This document shows positions 35,978 through 47,210 of a DNA stretch of 64,000 nt, one piece after another. Position 1 is the first letter of the stretch. The number at the start of each line of letters is the position of its first letter. Source of the stretch: Excoecaria cochinchinensis (taxonomy: Eukaryota; Streptophyta; Magnoliopsida; Malpighiales; Euphorbiaceae); contig CANTUQ010000004.1 of NCBI GenBank assembly GCA_947683425.1, positions 8,346,001 through 8,410,000 of the forward strand, written 5' to 3'. A program made the translations under genes and the position numbers. The notes below the pieces were generated by a model that worked only from the letters and a program-made list of their open reading frames with translations, made no database searches and was not told the origin of the DNA.

Positions 35978-37260
35978 TTAGCCATGGAACCTTTTAAGTC
36001 TATCGACATTGACCGGGTCCTTGAACTCATTCCCATCACCGTCTGCCAAAATTGCTGCTCCTTTTGTTAGTAGCTTCTTCAAAACGAACGAACCTTCCCA
36101 GGTGGGCCTGAATTTTTAGCGTTTGTCCGGCACTCCCGGCCTCATCATCTTAAAGACCAGGTCCCCTTCCTTCAACGGGTGCTTCCGCATTTTCTTGACA
36201 AATGACCGAGCTAACCTCTTCTGATAAACTTGATTGTGGTAATAGGCCCGCAACCTATCTTTATCTAACAAATTTAGCTGTGATAAACGCTGTTGCGCCC
36301 ATTCTGTCTCTGGAATCTCGGCTTTCATGACTACCCTCAAAGACTTCAACTCAATTTCAACCGGCATGACTGCTTTAGCTCCATATATCAGAGAGAATGG
36401 TGTTGCCCCCGTAGAGGTTCTGATTGTAGTTCTATATCCCCAAAGTGCGAAGGGTAACTTTTCAGCCCAATCTTTATAGCTCTGAACCATCTTGGCCAAT
36501 ATCCGCTTCACATTCTTGTTCGCTGCTTCAATTGCATCGTTTTCTTGAGGACGGTTGGGAGAAGACTTGTGATGCTGGATCCTGTATTTCTGGAGCATTT
36601 GTTTAGTTTCTGCCAGAAATTGCACCCCATTATCAGACACAATGTGATGTGGGAGACCATATCTGCATATCAGATTCCGCTCGATGAATTTAGCCATATC
36701 CCTTGCATCAACCTTCTTGAAAGATTCAGCTTCAACCCACTTAGTGAAGTAGTCAATGGCAACTATAATGAACCTGTGCCCATTAGAAGATGTAGGATGG
36801 ATCTCGCCTATGATGTCTATTCCCCAAGCTGCAAATGGCCATGGAGATGTCAAGTTATGTAACTCTGAAACTGGCACATGCCTCAAGTTCGCATACTGTT
36901 GGCATAACTTGCATTGCTTAACAAATTTTGAACAATCTATATCCATTGTGAGCCAATAAAACCCTTGGCGCATGATCTTCTTTGCTAAGGCTAAGCCATT
37001 CATGTGAGCTCCACAGATCCCGGCATAAACCTCTTCCATAACTCTTTTCACTTCTTTCTCCGCGAGACATCTTAACTGGATACCATCAGCTTGCCTTTTG
37101 TACAAAGTGCCATTAACACTGATGAATTGAGTGGATAACTTCCTGATCATTCTTTGATCCTTCTCAGTGGCTTCCTCTGGAAAGACTGACCTTTCTAAGT
37201 AATTTTGAATGTCATAGTACCATGGATTTCCATCGGTGGTCTCGACGTCCATCACCTGCT
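35978..37260 (-). pseudogene. Integrase of element G (two stops downstream)
   Basis: Residues about 290-662 of the open frame 38104-36116, then a TAA near 36115, then in-frame homology to a natural stop at 35978-35980. Zinc finger: CKLCQ and CGAH are kept, but the usual first His is Tyr (EEVYAGICGAH). The catalytic triad is present: Asp in WGIDIIGE, Asp in VSDNGVQF and Glu in AIEAANK. The end has the GPY/F-type region (TWEG). No chromodomain follows, as expected for Tat. It would insert the cDNA into the chromosome. Confidence 0.9.
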
Positions 37261-37760
37261 CAGCTTCAAAGCAAGGCCTTCCTGAGCTAGAGATTAGCAT
37301 GGGTTTCATCGCAACTCCTGTTGGATTATCCCACATAGACACTAAAGTTGCTAGAGCATCAGCTAACTGATTTTCGTCTCTGGGGATGAAGTGAAAAGTG
37401 CAAGTCTCAAACTGGCTGCTCAACGTTCTCAAGTGCTTCACATAAGGCAACAGCCTTTCTTTCTTGACTGACCACTCCCTTCTGATCTGATGAATTACCA
37501 AGGAAGAATCTCCGAATACTTCTGCAGTCTTTGCCCCCAGAGAGAGTAATGCTTCCAATCCAAAGATGCAAGCTTTATATTCTGCTTCATTATTGGTAGC
37601 CTTATACCTCAGCTTCTTAGCCAATGGTAGCCTTTCACCATCCGGGGTCGTAAGAATAATTCCTGCTCCTGCCCCTTTACTGTTTACTGCCCCATCAAAG
37701 AATAGCTGCCACCCTTGCACTGCTATGGCCGTGACATCTTCATCCGGGAAATTATAATCA
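37261..37760 (-). pseudogene. Archaeal-type RNase H of element G
   Basis: Part of the same open frame, residues about 130-260. FFDGAVN (Asp), ATNNEAEYKA (Glu), VFGDSS (Asp) and QLADALA (Asp) give a full active-site set. In Tat elements this second, acquired RNase H follows the native one and is thought to take over RNA removal. The frame itself is intact here. Confidence 0.9.
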
Positions 37761-38495
37761 AACTGGTCTCCCTCAATAGGATGCTCGGCTAAGAATTCTG
37801 CTACAGCTCTTCCTTTAATGGTTTTCTTGGTTATGTATTCAATATCGAACTCCTGCAACAGCAGTAACCATCTTCCCATCTTCCCTAGTAGAGAGGGTGC
37901 TTCTTGGAGGTATCTAAGAGGATTATGTTTGGCTACTGCCTGTACCCTGAAGGAATGAAAGTAGTGTCGCAACTTCTTAGAAGCCCAGATAACTGCTAAA
38001 CAAATCTTCTCCACCTCTACATATTTAGCTTCATACGGTAGGAACTTCTTGCTAAGATAGTAAACCGCAAACTCCACACCAAAATCGTCTTCTTGAGACA
38101 TCATAGCACCTACTTAATTATCTTCCACTGCTAGGTACATGATTAGTGGCTTGGCACGGCGTGGTGGTCTTAATACTGGAGGATTTAACAGATACTCCTT
38201 AATGGTGTCAAATGCCAGTTGACAGTCATCGTTCCATATCACCGGCTTCTTCCTAAGAAGCTTGAAAATAGGCTCACATACCGAAGCTAGCTTGGCAATA
38301 AACCGGCTGATATAATGAAGCTTTCCTAGGAAACCTTTGACGTCCTTCTCCTTCTGGGGCACCGGCATCTCTCTTATGGCTTTGACTTTATCGGGATCTA
38401 CTTCAATTCCTCGCTGGCTTACCACATGGCCTAATAGCTTACCCGAGGTAACCCCAAAGATGCATTTCTTAGGATTGAGGAGCAGATTATACTTA
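37761..38495 (-). pseudogene. RT connection and native RNase H of element G
   Basis: From the H junction: LLNPKKCIFGV and FLGKLHYISRFI of the RT thumb/connection, a stop near 38112, then YLSKKFLPYEAKY and LRHYF of the native RNase H. The native domain lacks the clear Asp/Glu set of active enzymes, the usual state when a second RNase H is present. The rest of RT continues at 54837 beyond H. Confidence 0.85.
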
Positions 38496-41239
38496 TGTAG
38501 ACACCGGGTCCCGAGGCGGTCCAAGATCAGGATTACCCGATGATGAAATAGAAGACCGATTTTCGGCAAGAAATGTGAGAATCGATCGTTCCCTTGTCAA
38601 AAGATGTGTTTTTCGGAAAATAATTAAAAATATATATTTTTGGGGAAATTAAAATTAAGATGGAAAAAAAATATATTAATTTTGTGTCAAAATTTAAAAT
38701 AAAAATAAATAAATAAAAGTCGCGAAGGCCGCCTGCGGCAGGGGGCGCCGCGCGTCCCCCCTGCGCGCGAGGCAGGGGGCCTCGCGCGCAGCCCCCTACG
38801 CGTGAGGCAGGGGGCGCCGCGCGCCCCCCCTACGCGCGAGGCAGCTGCCTGCCGCGCGCGGTGCGGGGGCACCACGCGCGCAGCAGGCTGCTGCCGCGCG
38901 CGCCCTTGCCCTCTCCGCGCGACCTGGTCTTCGCCTGTCCGTTTTTTTCGCTATTTTCAGTCTGATTTTCTTCAGTCTGATTTTTCCGGTGTTTTCACCA
39001 TTTTGTGCTATTTTTGATTAACGAAAAATTAAAAGATCATTTTGTCTTTCTCTATTTTTAGCCAAAACTGAAAATTAAAGAGGATTTTCCCCTCATTTTA
39101 GAGAAAAACGGCAACAATTGATTCAAGGGGATTTTTTCTTGATTTTTCCCTCTAACTCCTCCTCTCCAGAAAACTGGTTTTTTTTTCTCTCTTCTTCAAA
39201 AAATATTCTAAAACTTTTTCTTCTTTTTCTCAAGCTTGAACTTTCTTTATTTTTCTTCAAAAAGATAATCCATTTCTTGGGTGATTTGAGTTTGGAAAAT
39301 CAATTTCCTTTACTCAATCATCCACCAAAAACATCTATTTATAAAAATACCATCTTGAGTTAATTTATTTTATACATCAATTTTTACATTTTTTTTTCAA
39401 ATATTTATCACCATAAATCCGACAAGGAAAATCGATCGGGACACCGTTTCCCCAATCAAAAAATTCTGAGGGTAAACATTCTTGGACTTGTTCTCATTAC
39501 ACTACAAGAAAAATGTCCTTTAACGAAGGGAAATCCGGTCGTTAAAAGTCGAAATCCGGTCGTTAAAAACCTATAACGACCGGAAAATCCGGTCGGTAAA
39601 AGCCCCTTCGTTAAAGGTATAGACGACCGGATTTTAAATCCGGTCGTTAATGTCTTCAACGACCAGAATATTTCCGGTCGTTGAATGCTAATTTTTAACG
39701 ACCGGATTTTCCCTTCGTTGATTGTGTTCACTTTCAACAAAGGGAATTCCGGTCGTTAAAAATTTCCTTTAGCGACCGGATTTTCCCTTTGCTGATTGTG
39801 TTCACTTTCAACGAAGGGAATTCCGGTCGTTAAAAATTTCTTTTAGCGACCGGATTTTCCCTTCGCTAATTGTATTTAGCACTAACAAACAACAATTACC
39901 GATATAATATGCCCTTTGATTTATCATAATACACCAAACATTAATAATAAAATGGTATTTTAAAATATAAATCATTTTACAATATTATATGCATGGTATA
40001 TATCATTCACATATATTTTATACAAAAATATTATAAGCTCTTTTCATTTATTGAAATAGAAAAGTTACAAAAAATAGTCATATTTACAAATTGAATAGTC
40101 ACAATTCCAAAAAAAAAAAACTATCAATGACATGCTTGGTCAAGAAAATAGCTATCTCTATACTAATTTCTATTCAAAAGATTTTTGAGAAAAATGTGAA
40201 AAATAAACCTTCTAACTTCACTGTCCAAAATTTTAAAGACCTGCAAAATGTATAACAAAAGAAAAAATTAATATTCACGGGTACAGACAAAAATATCAAT
40301 AATGGAAAATATAATAAAGGCTAAAATTAATATTCGCTATTGAAATTATGGCATGATCTAATAAATTCGACATATATCATTCAGTAAATAATGCGGCCAA
40401 TTTAATATGATTTTATTAATCCTATTCGATTAGTTATGTAATATGCATGATTTAATATACTAGATATGTGTGGGTGATCCATCATTATAGGCTCTAATAC
40501 TGTGTTAGGGAAATGTATTTATGCACCTGACTTTCAAAAACTAATTGATGGAGGAGATTTACCCAAACAATTATAAAAAACACTTCATTCAAAAAAACAA
40601 AAGAAAAAGAAGAAAACAGGTTATCCTACAAATTACATAACATCCAATGACTAAATCACAATCCCCACAAGTTAATTTATACATAATTCATTATCAAATA
40701 AATCAATATATATTAGAGATGAGTTTGATTGAAGACAGAATTCTCTCTACTGACTCCCTATTGGGTGCAAAGTTTGTTATATGACAAATAATCAATGCAT
40801 GTTCATCACTCCAATTTTGAGTGACAACAACAATTTTCTGTCAACTTAGATAAACAACAGCAGAATTCTTAACAAAGAGGCTACAATCAACAGGGGCAAA
40901 AAATGTTAGGAAGAATAAAAACAAGTAACTTGATTAGGTGAAGAGCAGGAACTTGATTATCCAAATACATACATGTAACCAAAAACATGATTAAGTAGGA
41001 AAACAAAATTTTCAAATAATCATCCAAACGGATAAAGGCAAGCACACCATAAACAGTAAATGGAATCAGATTGTATCCATAGATGAATGAGTGCAGTGAA
41101 AGCACGAACAATTAAAGTCCACTATATCAAAACTTAGCATTAAAAACTCCTTTAGCTAATTTGTTCATGTTAAATACTTCATAAAAATAGAAAGAGATTA
41201 AGAGAATTCATCTTTACTTATCGTGATCCTAACATGCAG

Positions 41240-41680
41240 GTTTAAACATGAATTGTGGAGAATATCTAGAGAAATATACAGAGAATTCAGTGAAGTTGAA
41301 CAAGGTCAAAGAACAAGTGGCAGATCAAGCCTTAACCTACAACATCATAGTACTAACGAGACTTGGTTTCTTCGATGCGGATCCAAAATTGTTTCAATTT
41401 GGAAACCTCGGACCATCTTGCTGCATGTAGTAACGATCACCAAATACTAGCATTAGATGCTGCTAAATAAGGAATAATATTACTAAAGAACAATGGAGGT
41501 CTTCCTTTGTCTAAAAATACTAATAAAAACTTAGCAATACTAGGACCAAATGGAAATGTAACTGAAACCATGATAAGCAATTATGCAGGCATCCCCTGCC
41601 AGTACACTACCCCTTTGCAAGGGCTGCAAAAGTATGTTTCAAAAGTTGTTTACAGGGCTGGATGTAACTGGGTGAATTGG
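41240..41680 (+). pseudogene. Captured beta-D-xylosidase (GH3) gene fragment
   Basis: It begins after an intron-like ATGCAG acceptor. The frame has MNCGEYLEKYTE, VADQALTYN and RLGFFDADP, then a frameshift and a TAA near 41466. Next come LALDAA, GIILLKNNGGLPLS and NLAILGPNGNVTETMI, then NYAGIPCQYTTPLQGL. These follow the order of plant cell-wall GH3 beta-xylosidases between the catalytic half and the second domain. Only about 145 of about 770 residues are present, so it has no activity. The retained splice acceptor implies capture of genomic DNA rather than a cDNA. Confidence 0.9.
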
Positions 41681-43502
41681 ACCAACGACACATATGAATT
41701 TGAGCAGATACAAAATAGATCAACAACCTTGAGCAGCACAGTACATGAATTTGAAATAAAATATCAGACATTGACGACTAAAAGCTGAAGAGCACACAGT
41801 TTAATCATTTTGAGGGAGCAGGAAAAAATGAGAGAAGAAAAGACAATATTTTCAAAGAGCTTTGATTAATTATTGCATGCTGTATAGGTCACATAAAGTA
41901 GTTCAACTTCAAGTCATAAAATAGATCCGTAATAGAAATTGCTTTTCAAGTATAATTTTACCTGAGTAACAACGGAAAAAGACTCAAATGCTATTGCAGA
42001 ACCCATGAGCTGATTCAGCTATGTCGCATCTTAAGTAACTGTCTTCTGTGCACTCTACAGAACATTCCTTCCAAAATGCTATTGATCAAGTTGATATCTT
42101 AACTCCCCAAGTTGACTCTGCATATTTAGAAAGAATCATGACAATTACCCGCCTTAAACTCGTTACTTTTATTCACCTAGAAAATAAACAATTCATTCCA
42201 GTCACAATTATATGTTCTTAACATAAATTCAATCACCAATGTGAATATGTAGCACAGATTGAACCGCTGCACTAAAGATAGTTCTTTCTCAAGAATAAGC
42301 TTCTATAGTATACATAAAATATTGCCACTAAAATATTGCCATTAGAAAAGAATATACTGTTTGCACTCTCACCTACTTCCTTTTTTGTTTAAATTTCCCT
42401 GAGCCCTGCTGCTCCTTTCCTACCCCTTTGGAAAAAAGAAATAAAAAAGAATCAAAAGACTTAATAATTCTGTCCTATTGACCTTACAAAGTCAAGTTGC
42501 TGCGCTCTGAATACAGAAACAATTTTTGTGCCCGGACATGAAAATAAAAGCTGTCAGGGGATCACTGAACTAATTGCAAAATGAAAAAGCATCTCCTCCT
42601 ATATTCTCCCTCTCTCTGATATGCAGCAATTAAAGAAAACCAATAATGCGTACTACCCAAAGTTATAGGGAACAAAAGAGATACTCGAGAATGAAAGTAA
42701 AGCTAAATTGAAGCTATCAATAGATGATATTAAATTCCACAAAAGATTTTTTTTTTCTGTATTTTGAAATCCTTTAATTCTGGATTCCATCTAACCAGCA
42801 CAACTCCAATGACTAACTCATTGAGATAAATATATATCTTGCTCAACTCGATCTTAACCATTACAAGTAAATATCAGTAATCGAGACAACATATATTATA
42901 TAACGTTAAATCATTGGATTGACCATTTGTTCTGCATAACAATTCATAGATATACAAATTGAGAATGAATGGTTGTTGCTGGACCAGATAATAACATGCA
43001 TACGCAGAATGAGTGGCTCAGACTATGGAATATGGCTTTGGCTTACTCAATAAAAGAACTCTTACCTCAAATGCAAGATCTCTTACTTCCATTCTAAATG
43101 CAGTTTCATTGGAACAATCAACATCATCTGGCAATGCAATACACTCCCACCACCTACAAGTTTTAAGACAGTGCTCTTATATTCTCTTCTATTTGCTTAA
43201 AACAATAAAAGTCTCCTGATTTTGTGTACGCTAGGCATTGAGAGCTAAATGCCAATGACGAAACAATAAATTAAGTACAAAACTTTTTAAGTTAGCCCAA
43301 GTTAGTGAAGGAAACAAAGAAATTAAATTTCTATGTTGTTCAAAATTCACCATAGATTGCAAATAATGTCCATAAAACACAAAATGCAACTTATACCTTC
43401 AAAACTAGAAACTAATACAGAAAAAAATAAAAAATAAAATAAAAGGAAACAGGAATTGAGTAGGTCATATGGCCAAGAGTAAGACTGTAACAAAAATCTT
43501 AC

Positions 43503-44151
43503 CATTCAATTAGTTTGGCAAAGGTAAGCTCAAAGAGTGTCATCATAGAATAGAGAACCCAATAAGTCAGCCATTGCTGATCGTCAATGGGAGACTGGGT
43601 CTCAATTGCTCTAATCGAGGCATATCTGCGAAAATAAAATGGACATATATAGACCAAAAAGTAAAGTTAAAATTTTAATCCAAGCTTACGCCAAAAACAA
43701 ACTACCCAAAATAGACGCAAAAAGAGGATTAGAGACCACTTACAGAGGATAAACTAGACTAACAACAGGCCTGGAAATTCAATAAATAATCAAATAAGAA
43801 ATTGATAAAGAAAGCGCCATAATGTCCAGATTATTTTTAACAACAAATGGGAAAAAATAAAAGGAACGTTTTCGAAAAAGAATTAAGGGTTAGACTGATC
43901 TTAACAACTAATTATTTTTACTCCCTTTAGCACCTTCTTTTTCAGAAATGAAACAAAAAATATATAAGAATTAGAGAAACAAAAAGATCATACCTTTAGT
44001 GAAAATCAAGGGTTTGCTTGCTGTTAAGTAATCGAATTGCGGAGAATAAGTACAATTAAAAGAAGAAGAAGAAGAAGAAGAAGAGAAGAAGAGAAACTGA
44101 CCCAGCAAGAACATCAAAGTTCTTAAGACCGGCGATTGAGGACCACCCATG
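43503..44151 (-). pseudogene. Captured HVA22 (TB2/DP1 family) gene fragment with introns
   Basis: Three exon pieces join in frame across good splice sites. Exon 1 (to 44102) has GLKNFDVLAG and a GTCAGT donor. Exon 2 (43744-43770, 27 nt) encodes PVVSLVYPL with AG and GTAAGT borders. Exon 3 (43503-43625) has YASIRAIETQS, DDQQWLTYWVLYS and FELTFAKLIEW with a GTAAGA donor. This is the N-terminal half of a plant HVA22, a reticulon-like ER membrane-shaping protein. The later exons are missing, and exon 1 has no clear in-frame ATG. The GA-rich stretch 44150-44480 may be its old 5' UTR or promoter. Confidence 0.92.
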
Positions 44152-46249
44152 AGTACCGGAAGATTCGCCTGCCCTCCAGGAGTCCCGTCGTGCAATTTGT
44201 GTCGTCGTTCGCCGCCGGAGCTGGCCGGAAAACGCAGAAGAAGCTCGCCGTTTTCCTCCCGCTCTCCTGGAACGGCGACGTCGCGACGGGGAATAAGACG
44301 CCGAGATCGGAGTTGCGAGGAGCCGGTTGCTCGCCGTCGACCGTCGCCAGCCTCCTCGCCCCTTCCGCCGTGCTCCGCCGTCTCTCTCTCTCCCTCTCTC
44401 TCTCTTTCTCTTCCTCGGTCTCTTTCCCGTTCTGCCTCCCTTTCGTGACTTTCCCTCTCTTTTCTTTTTCTTCTCCTCATAATTCCCACTAATTTACACC
44501 AACCACCGGATTTTTGTTGTTTTAAGCCCGAATTTAATCTCTTTTTATATAATAATAAAATTTAAGAACTAACGACCGAATTAATTTCCCTTCGTTATTT
44601 ATATATTTTAACGACCGGATTTTTATTGCTTTAACGACCGAATTTAATCCCCTCGTTATATAATAATAAAATTTAAAAACTAACGACCGGATTAATTTCC
44701 CTTCGTTATTTGTATATTTTAACGACCGAAATTTTATCCCTTCGTTAAATTTTGGTCGTTAAAAGTCAATTTTCTTGTAGTGTTATTTTTGCGTATTATT
44801 TATTATTGTTCAAAATATTTTTTTTATTATCAATACCATGTCTATTATTTACTTTTAGTATTTTTCTGTATTAATACCACCATTAATATGTTATTTGTTG
44901 GCTTCAAATGGATTTTCATGTCCATGTGCTAAGGTTATTATCATTTATCGTCATCACTATTTATATTTGTGTTCATGTTTAGGCTCATGCTATTATTTGT
45001 CATTATCATTTTTATTATTCATTATTATCACATGTAGTTATTATCATTGTTTATTACTAATTGATTATTCTGTTTTCATACTACTCATCATCCATTATTG
45101 TTACTATTTGCATTATTACCACCTTATTATCACTATTTTTATTATTATCATTATTATATATTCATTTTATATTTATTGATATTATGTTATTATAATTATT
45201 AGTATTATCATTACCTACTTATTGTCATGCTAATGTTTATATGCCACATAATATTATTATTTGTTATCATAATATTATTGTCATTATCATTATTTATCAT
45301 TTATTATTATTGTTATATTTTGCACTTGCTTGATTAATTTACCTAAAATATTCACTAATATTATTTTCGATATTATCTTTGTATGAGTTTAATTTGGGTC
45401 GGGTAGTGTAAGCGTTCTCACGGCTCCCCGGATGGGTCGCGACACGTGGAATATCGCCTTGCTCGGTGAGATCTTTCTTAATTCCTTCTCTTTATGTGTT
45501 ACGTGTTTACTTATAAGTACTTGTTTTATTTTTGTACGCGTGAGATAAAAAGTCACAAAAATATTTTTACAATTAAATTGGATTCTTCACTAATAAAATT
45601 GGGACCAATGTCCCTTGTTTTAGCCCGACAATAAAAATGTCACAATTAAAACGAAGAGTCAACTTTTCTACAAAAATGGGATCACTCATCCCGGTTTTTC
45701 AATTCGAGCAATCAAAAATGACTCTTCGAACCCTCTTCAAATTAATACGAAGGAACCAATGTTCCTAAATTTCGAACAAGCGCGAAGGAACCAACGTTCC
45801 TCAAATAATGTCCTGATTTATGTATGTTCTTTTATTTTGATCTTAGGTGAGTGTTTTAAATTCAAGTTCATTTCTTTTTGGGCCCTTGTAATTAATTTTG
45901 GGGCAACTTTATTTATCTTTTGGGGATTGTATTCCGTCCCCATTTACTCTTTAACCTTCTTTTATTGGGGTTGTATTCCGCCCCGATTTCTCTTGTAATT
46001 GTGTGCTTGGGTGTTTACCGCTTTCATTTATCGCTTTATCTGTTACTTTTATTTTATTGCTCTCGAATGATTGATATGCGCATTTTAATTTGAATGCATC
46101 GATCGTATGAGATGAGAGATATAATTTTAAGAAGTTAAAAAACCATTTATAGTTAATCAAAGCATAAATAAGAGGGAAGTCCCGGACACCATATCTCTAG
46201 TTTAGACCAATAGAGGTGAGAAACCTTTTCCCAATTTCTTGAAAATTGG

Positions 46250-46262
46250 GTGGCGACTCCAA
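46250..46262 (+). other. PBS-like copy inside the H LTR
   Basis: GTGGCGACTCCA lies about 190 bp before the LTR end. It is identical to the first 12 bases of the true PBS at 46449. Equivalent copies lie at about 7950 (A), 16919 (E), 32690 and 59655 (G). Confidence 0.8.
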
Positions 46263-46448
46263 ATACCTCAAAGGTGCCTTTAGGCGTCAATAGGCTAGGT
46301 TATTCTCCCCAATGTTCTATTGGGAGGGATACACCAATGATGTCTCATGGCGCCCATGATCAAAAGACGCGAACCTTCATACCTCGAATCCTAAAGCGGA
46401 TTCAAAGGAGGGCCCTTGCTGGGTTACTGGGTTCCGGCGCGCGTCACA

Positions 46449-46468
46449 GTGGCGACTCCACTGGGGAC
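46449..46468 (+). other. Primer binding site of element H
   Basis: GTGGCGACTCCACTGGGGAC directly follows the LTR end CGTCACA. It is the Tat/Ogre type, probably primed by tRNA-Arg. Confidence 0.9.
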
Positions 46469-47210
46469 TTAGTGTTTGAGACTTCACTCCGAAAGTGCTT
46501 TGGTTAAAATTTATAATTGGGTTTTTGAAACATAAAATTCAATCTCTTTTCAAAAATTGCATCATATCATTTTAGAGCCTTAGACTTACGCTAGTTGGTC
46601 CCTATCTTACCCCGGTGCATTCCCGAAGCACGACCCTGCTTTCACTCATTGTGGGGAAGTGTTAAGGATAATCACCAGCCCAAGCCTTGTACCTTTTGGT
46701 ATATCGAAATGGAGACCTGATCGGTCGTTATGCTCGTGATGAGCTAGACCCGTTGGCGCGAACCATGCTTGGGTAGCCTAAAGAAAATCACCCTGACTAA
46801 AGCCCATGTAATGGTAAATAGAAACTTCCCTAGGTGGTATGCTCCTTAATACGATGCTTGTGATATGGGTCGTCACGTATTAAACAAAATCAACCAATTT
46901 AAGTGGTCTTTTATCAAAGGCTTTCATGCCCCGGTAAGCCCACCTTAACTTGATTGAATTGTCCAAATACGTAAATGGCCAAAACTCATACGCGTGTACA
47001 TTAGACTAGAGCTGTTATGCTGCCGGCTTTTCGCCATGCACTTTGCGCGTTCATAGGGTCCCCTGTTGACCCATGAACTATGCCCACCTAGGAAAGAGAC
47101 CACATTGCCCCGTGTGCGGGAGTAATAAGGTTGGAAGGGTCTGTTTGCTTGCATGTGGTTGTGGATGCTGCATCAACACGGCCATGCATTCTTAATGCCA
47201 TCCATGCATC
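46469..47210 (+). other. 5' leader of element H
   Basis: Conserved with the A and G leaders. A GGTAAG donor-like site at 46933-46938 and a polypyrimidine TTTTTTCAG ending at 47235 could bound a ~300-nt intron; this is an inference. Confidence 0.6.

Larger units (their letters stand above)
39500..44782. mobile_element. Non-autonomous CACTA (En/Spm) transposon with captured gene pieces
   Basis: Ends CACTACAAGAAAA and TTTTCTTGTAGTG. TSD TTA at 39497-39499 and 44783-44785. Subterminal zones (39520-39880 and 44500-44770) are packed with ACGACCGGA / TCCGGTCGTTAAA copies in both directions, typical transposase-binding arrays. No transposase gene is seen. The interior holds a beta-xylosidase fragment and an HVA22 fragment with introns. 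Confidence 0.95.
38496..46448 (+). mobile_element. 5' LTR of element H, split by a CACTA transposon
   Basis: TGTAGACACC at 38496, GCGCGTCACA ending at 46448. Without the CACTA element and its 3-bp duplication it is about 2667 bp. A GC-rich array (about 38718-38935), an AT-rich triplet stretch (44790-45350) and a PBS-like copy (about 46250-46262) match the A LTR in mirror order. Confidence 0.92.

Noticed and set aside
38114..38569. Open frame starting with KIGLLFHHRVIL fused to RT sequence
   Set aside because: The first part is the H LTR. The RT part belongs to G, and the frame crosses the insertion joint by chance.
43971..44489. Arg/Glu-rich open frame of 172 residues on the minus strand
   Set aside because: It is a GA-rich stretch upstream of the HVA22 exons, read in a frame different from the exons.
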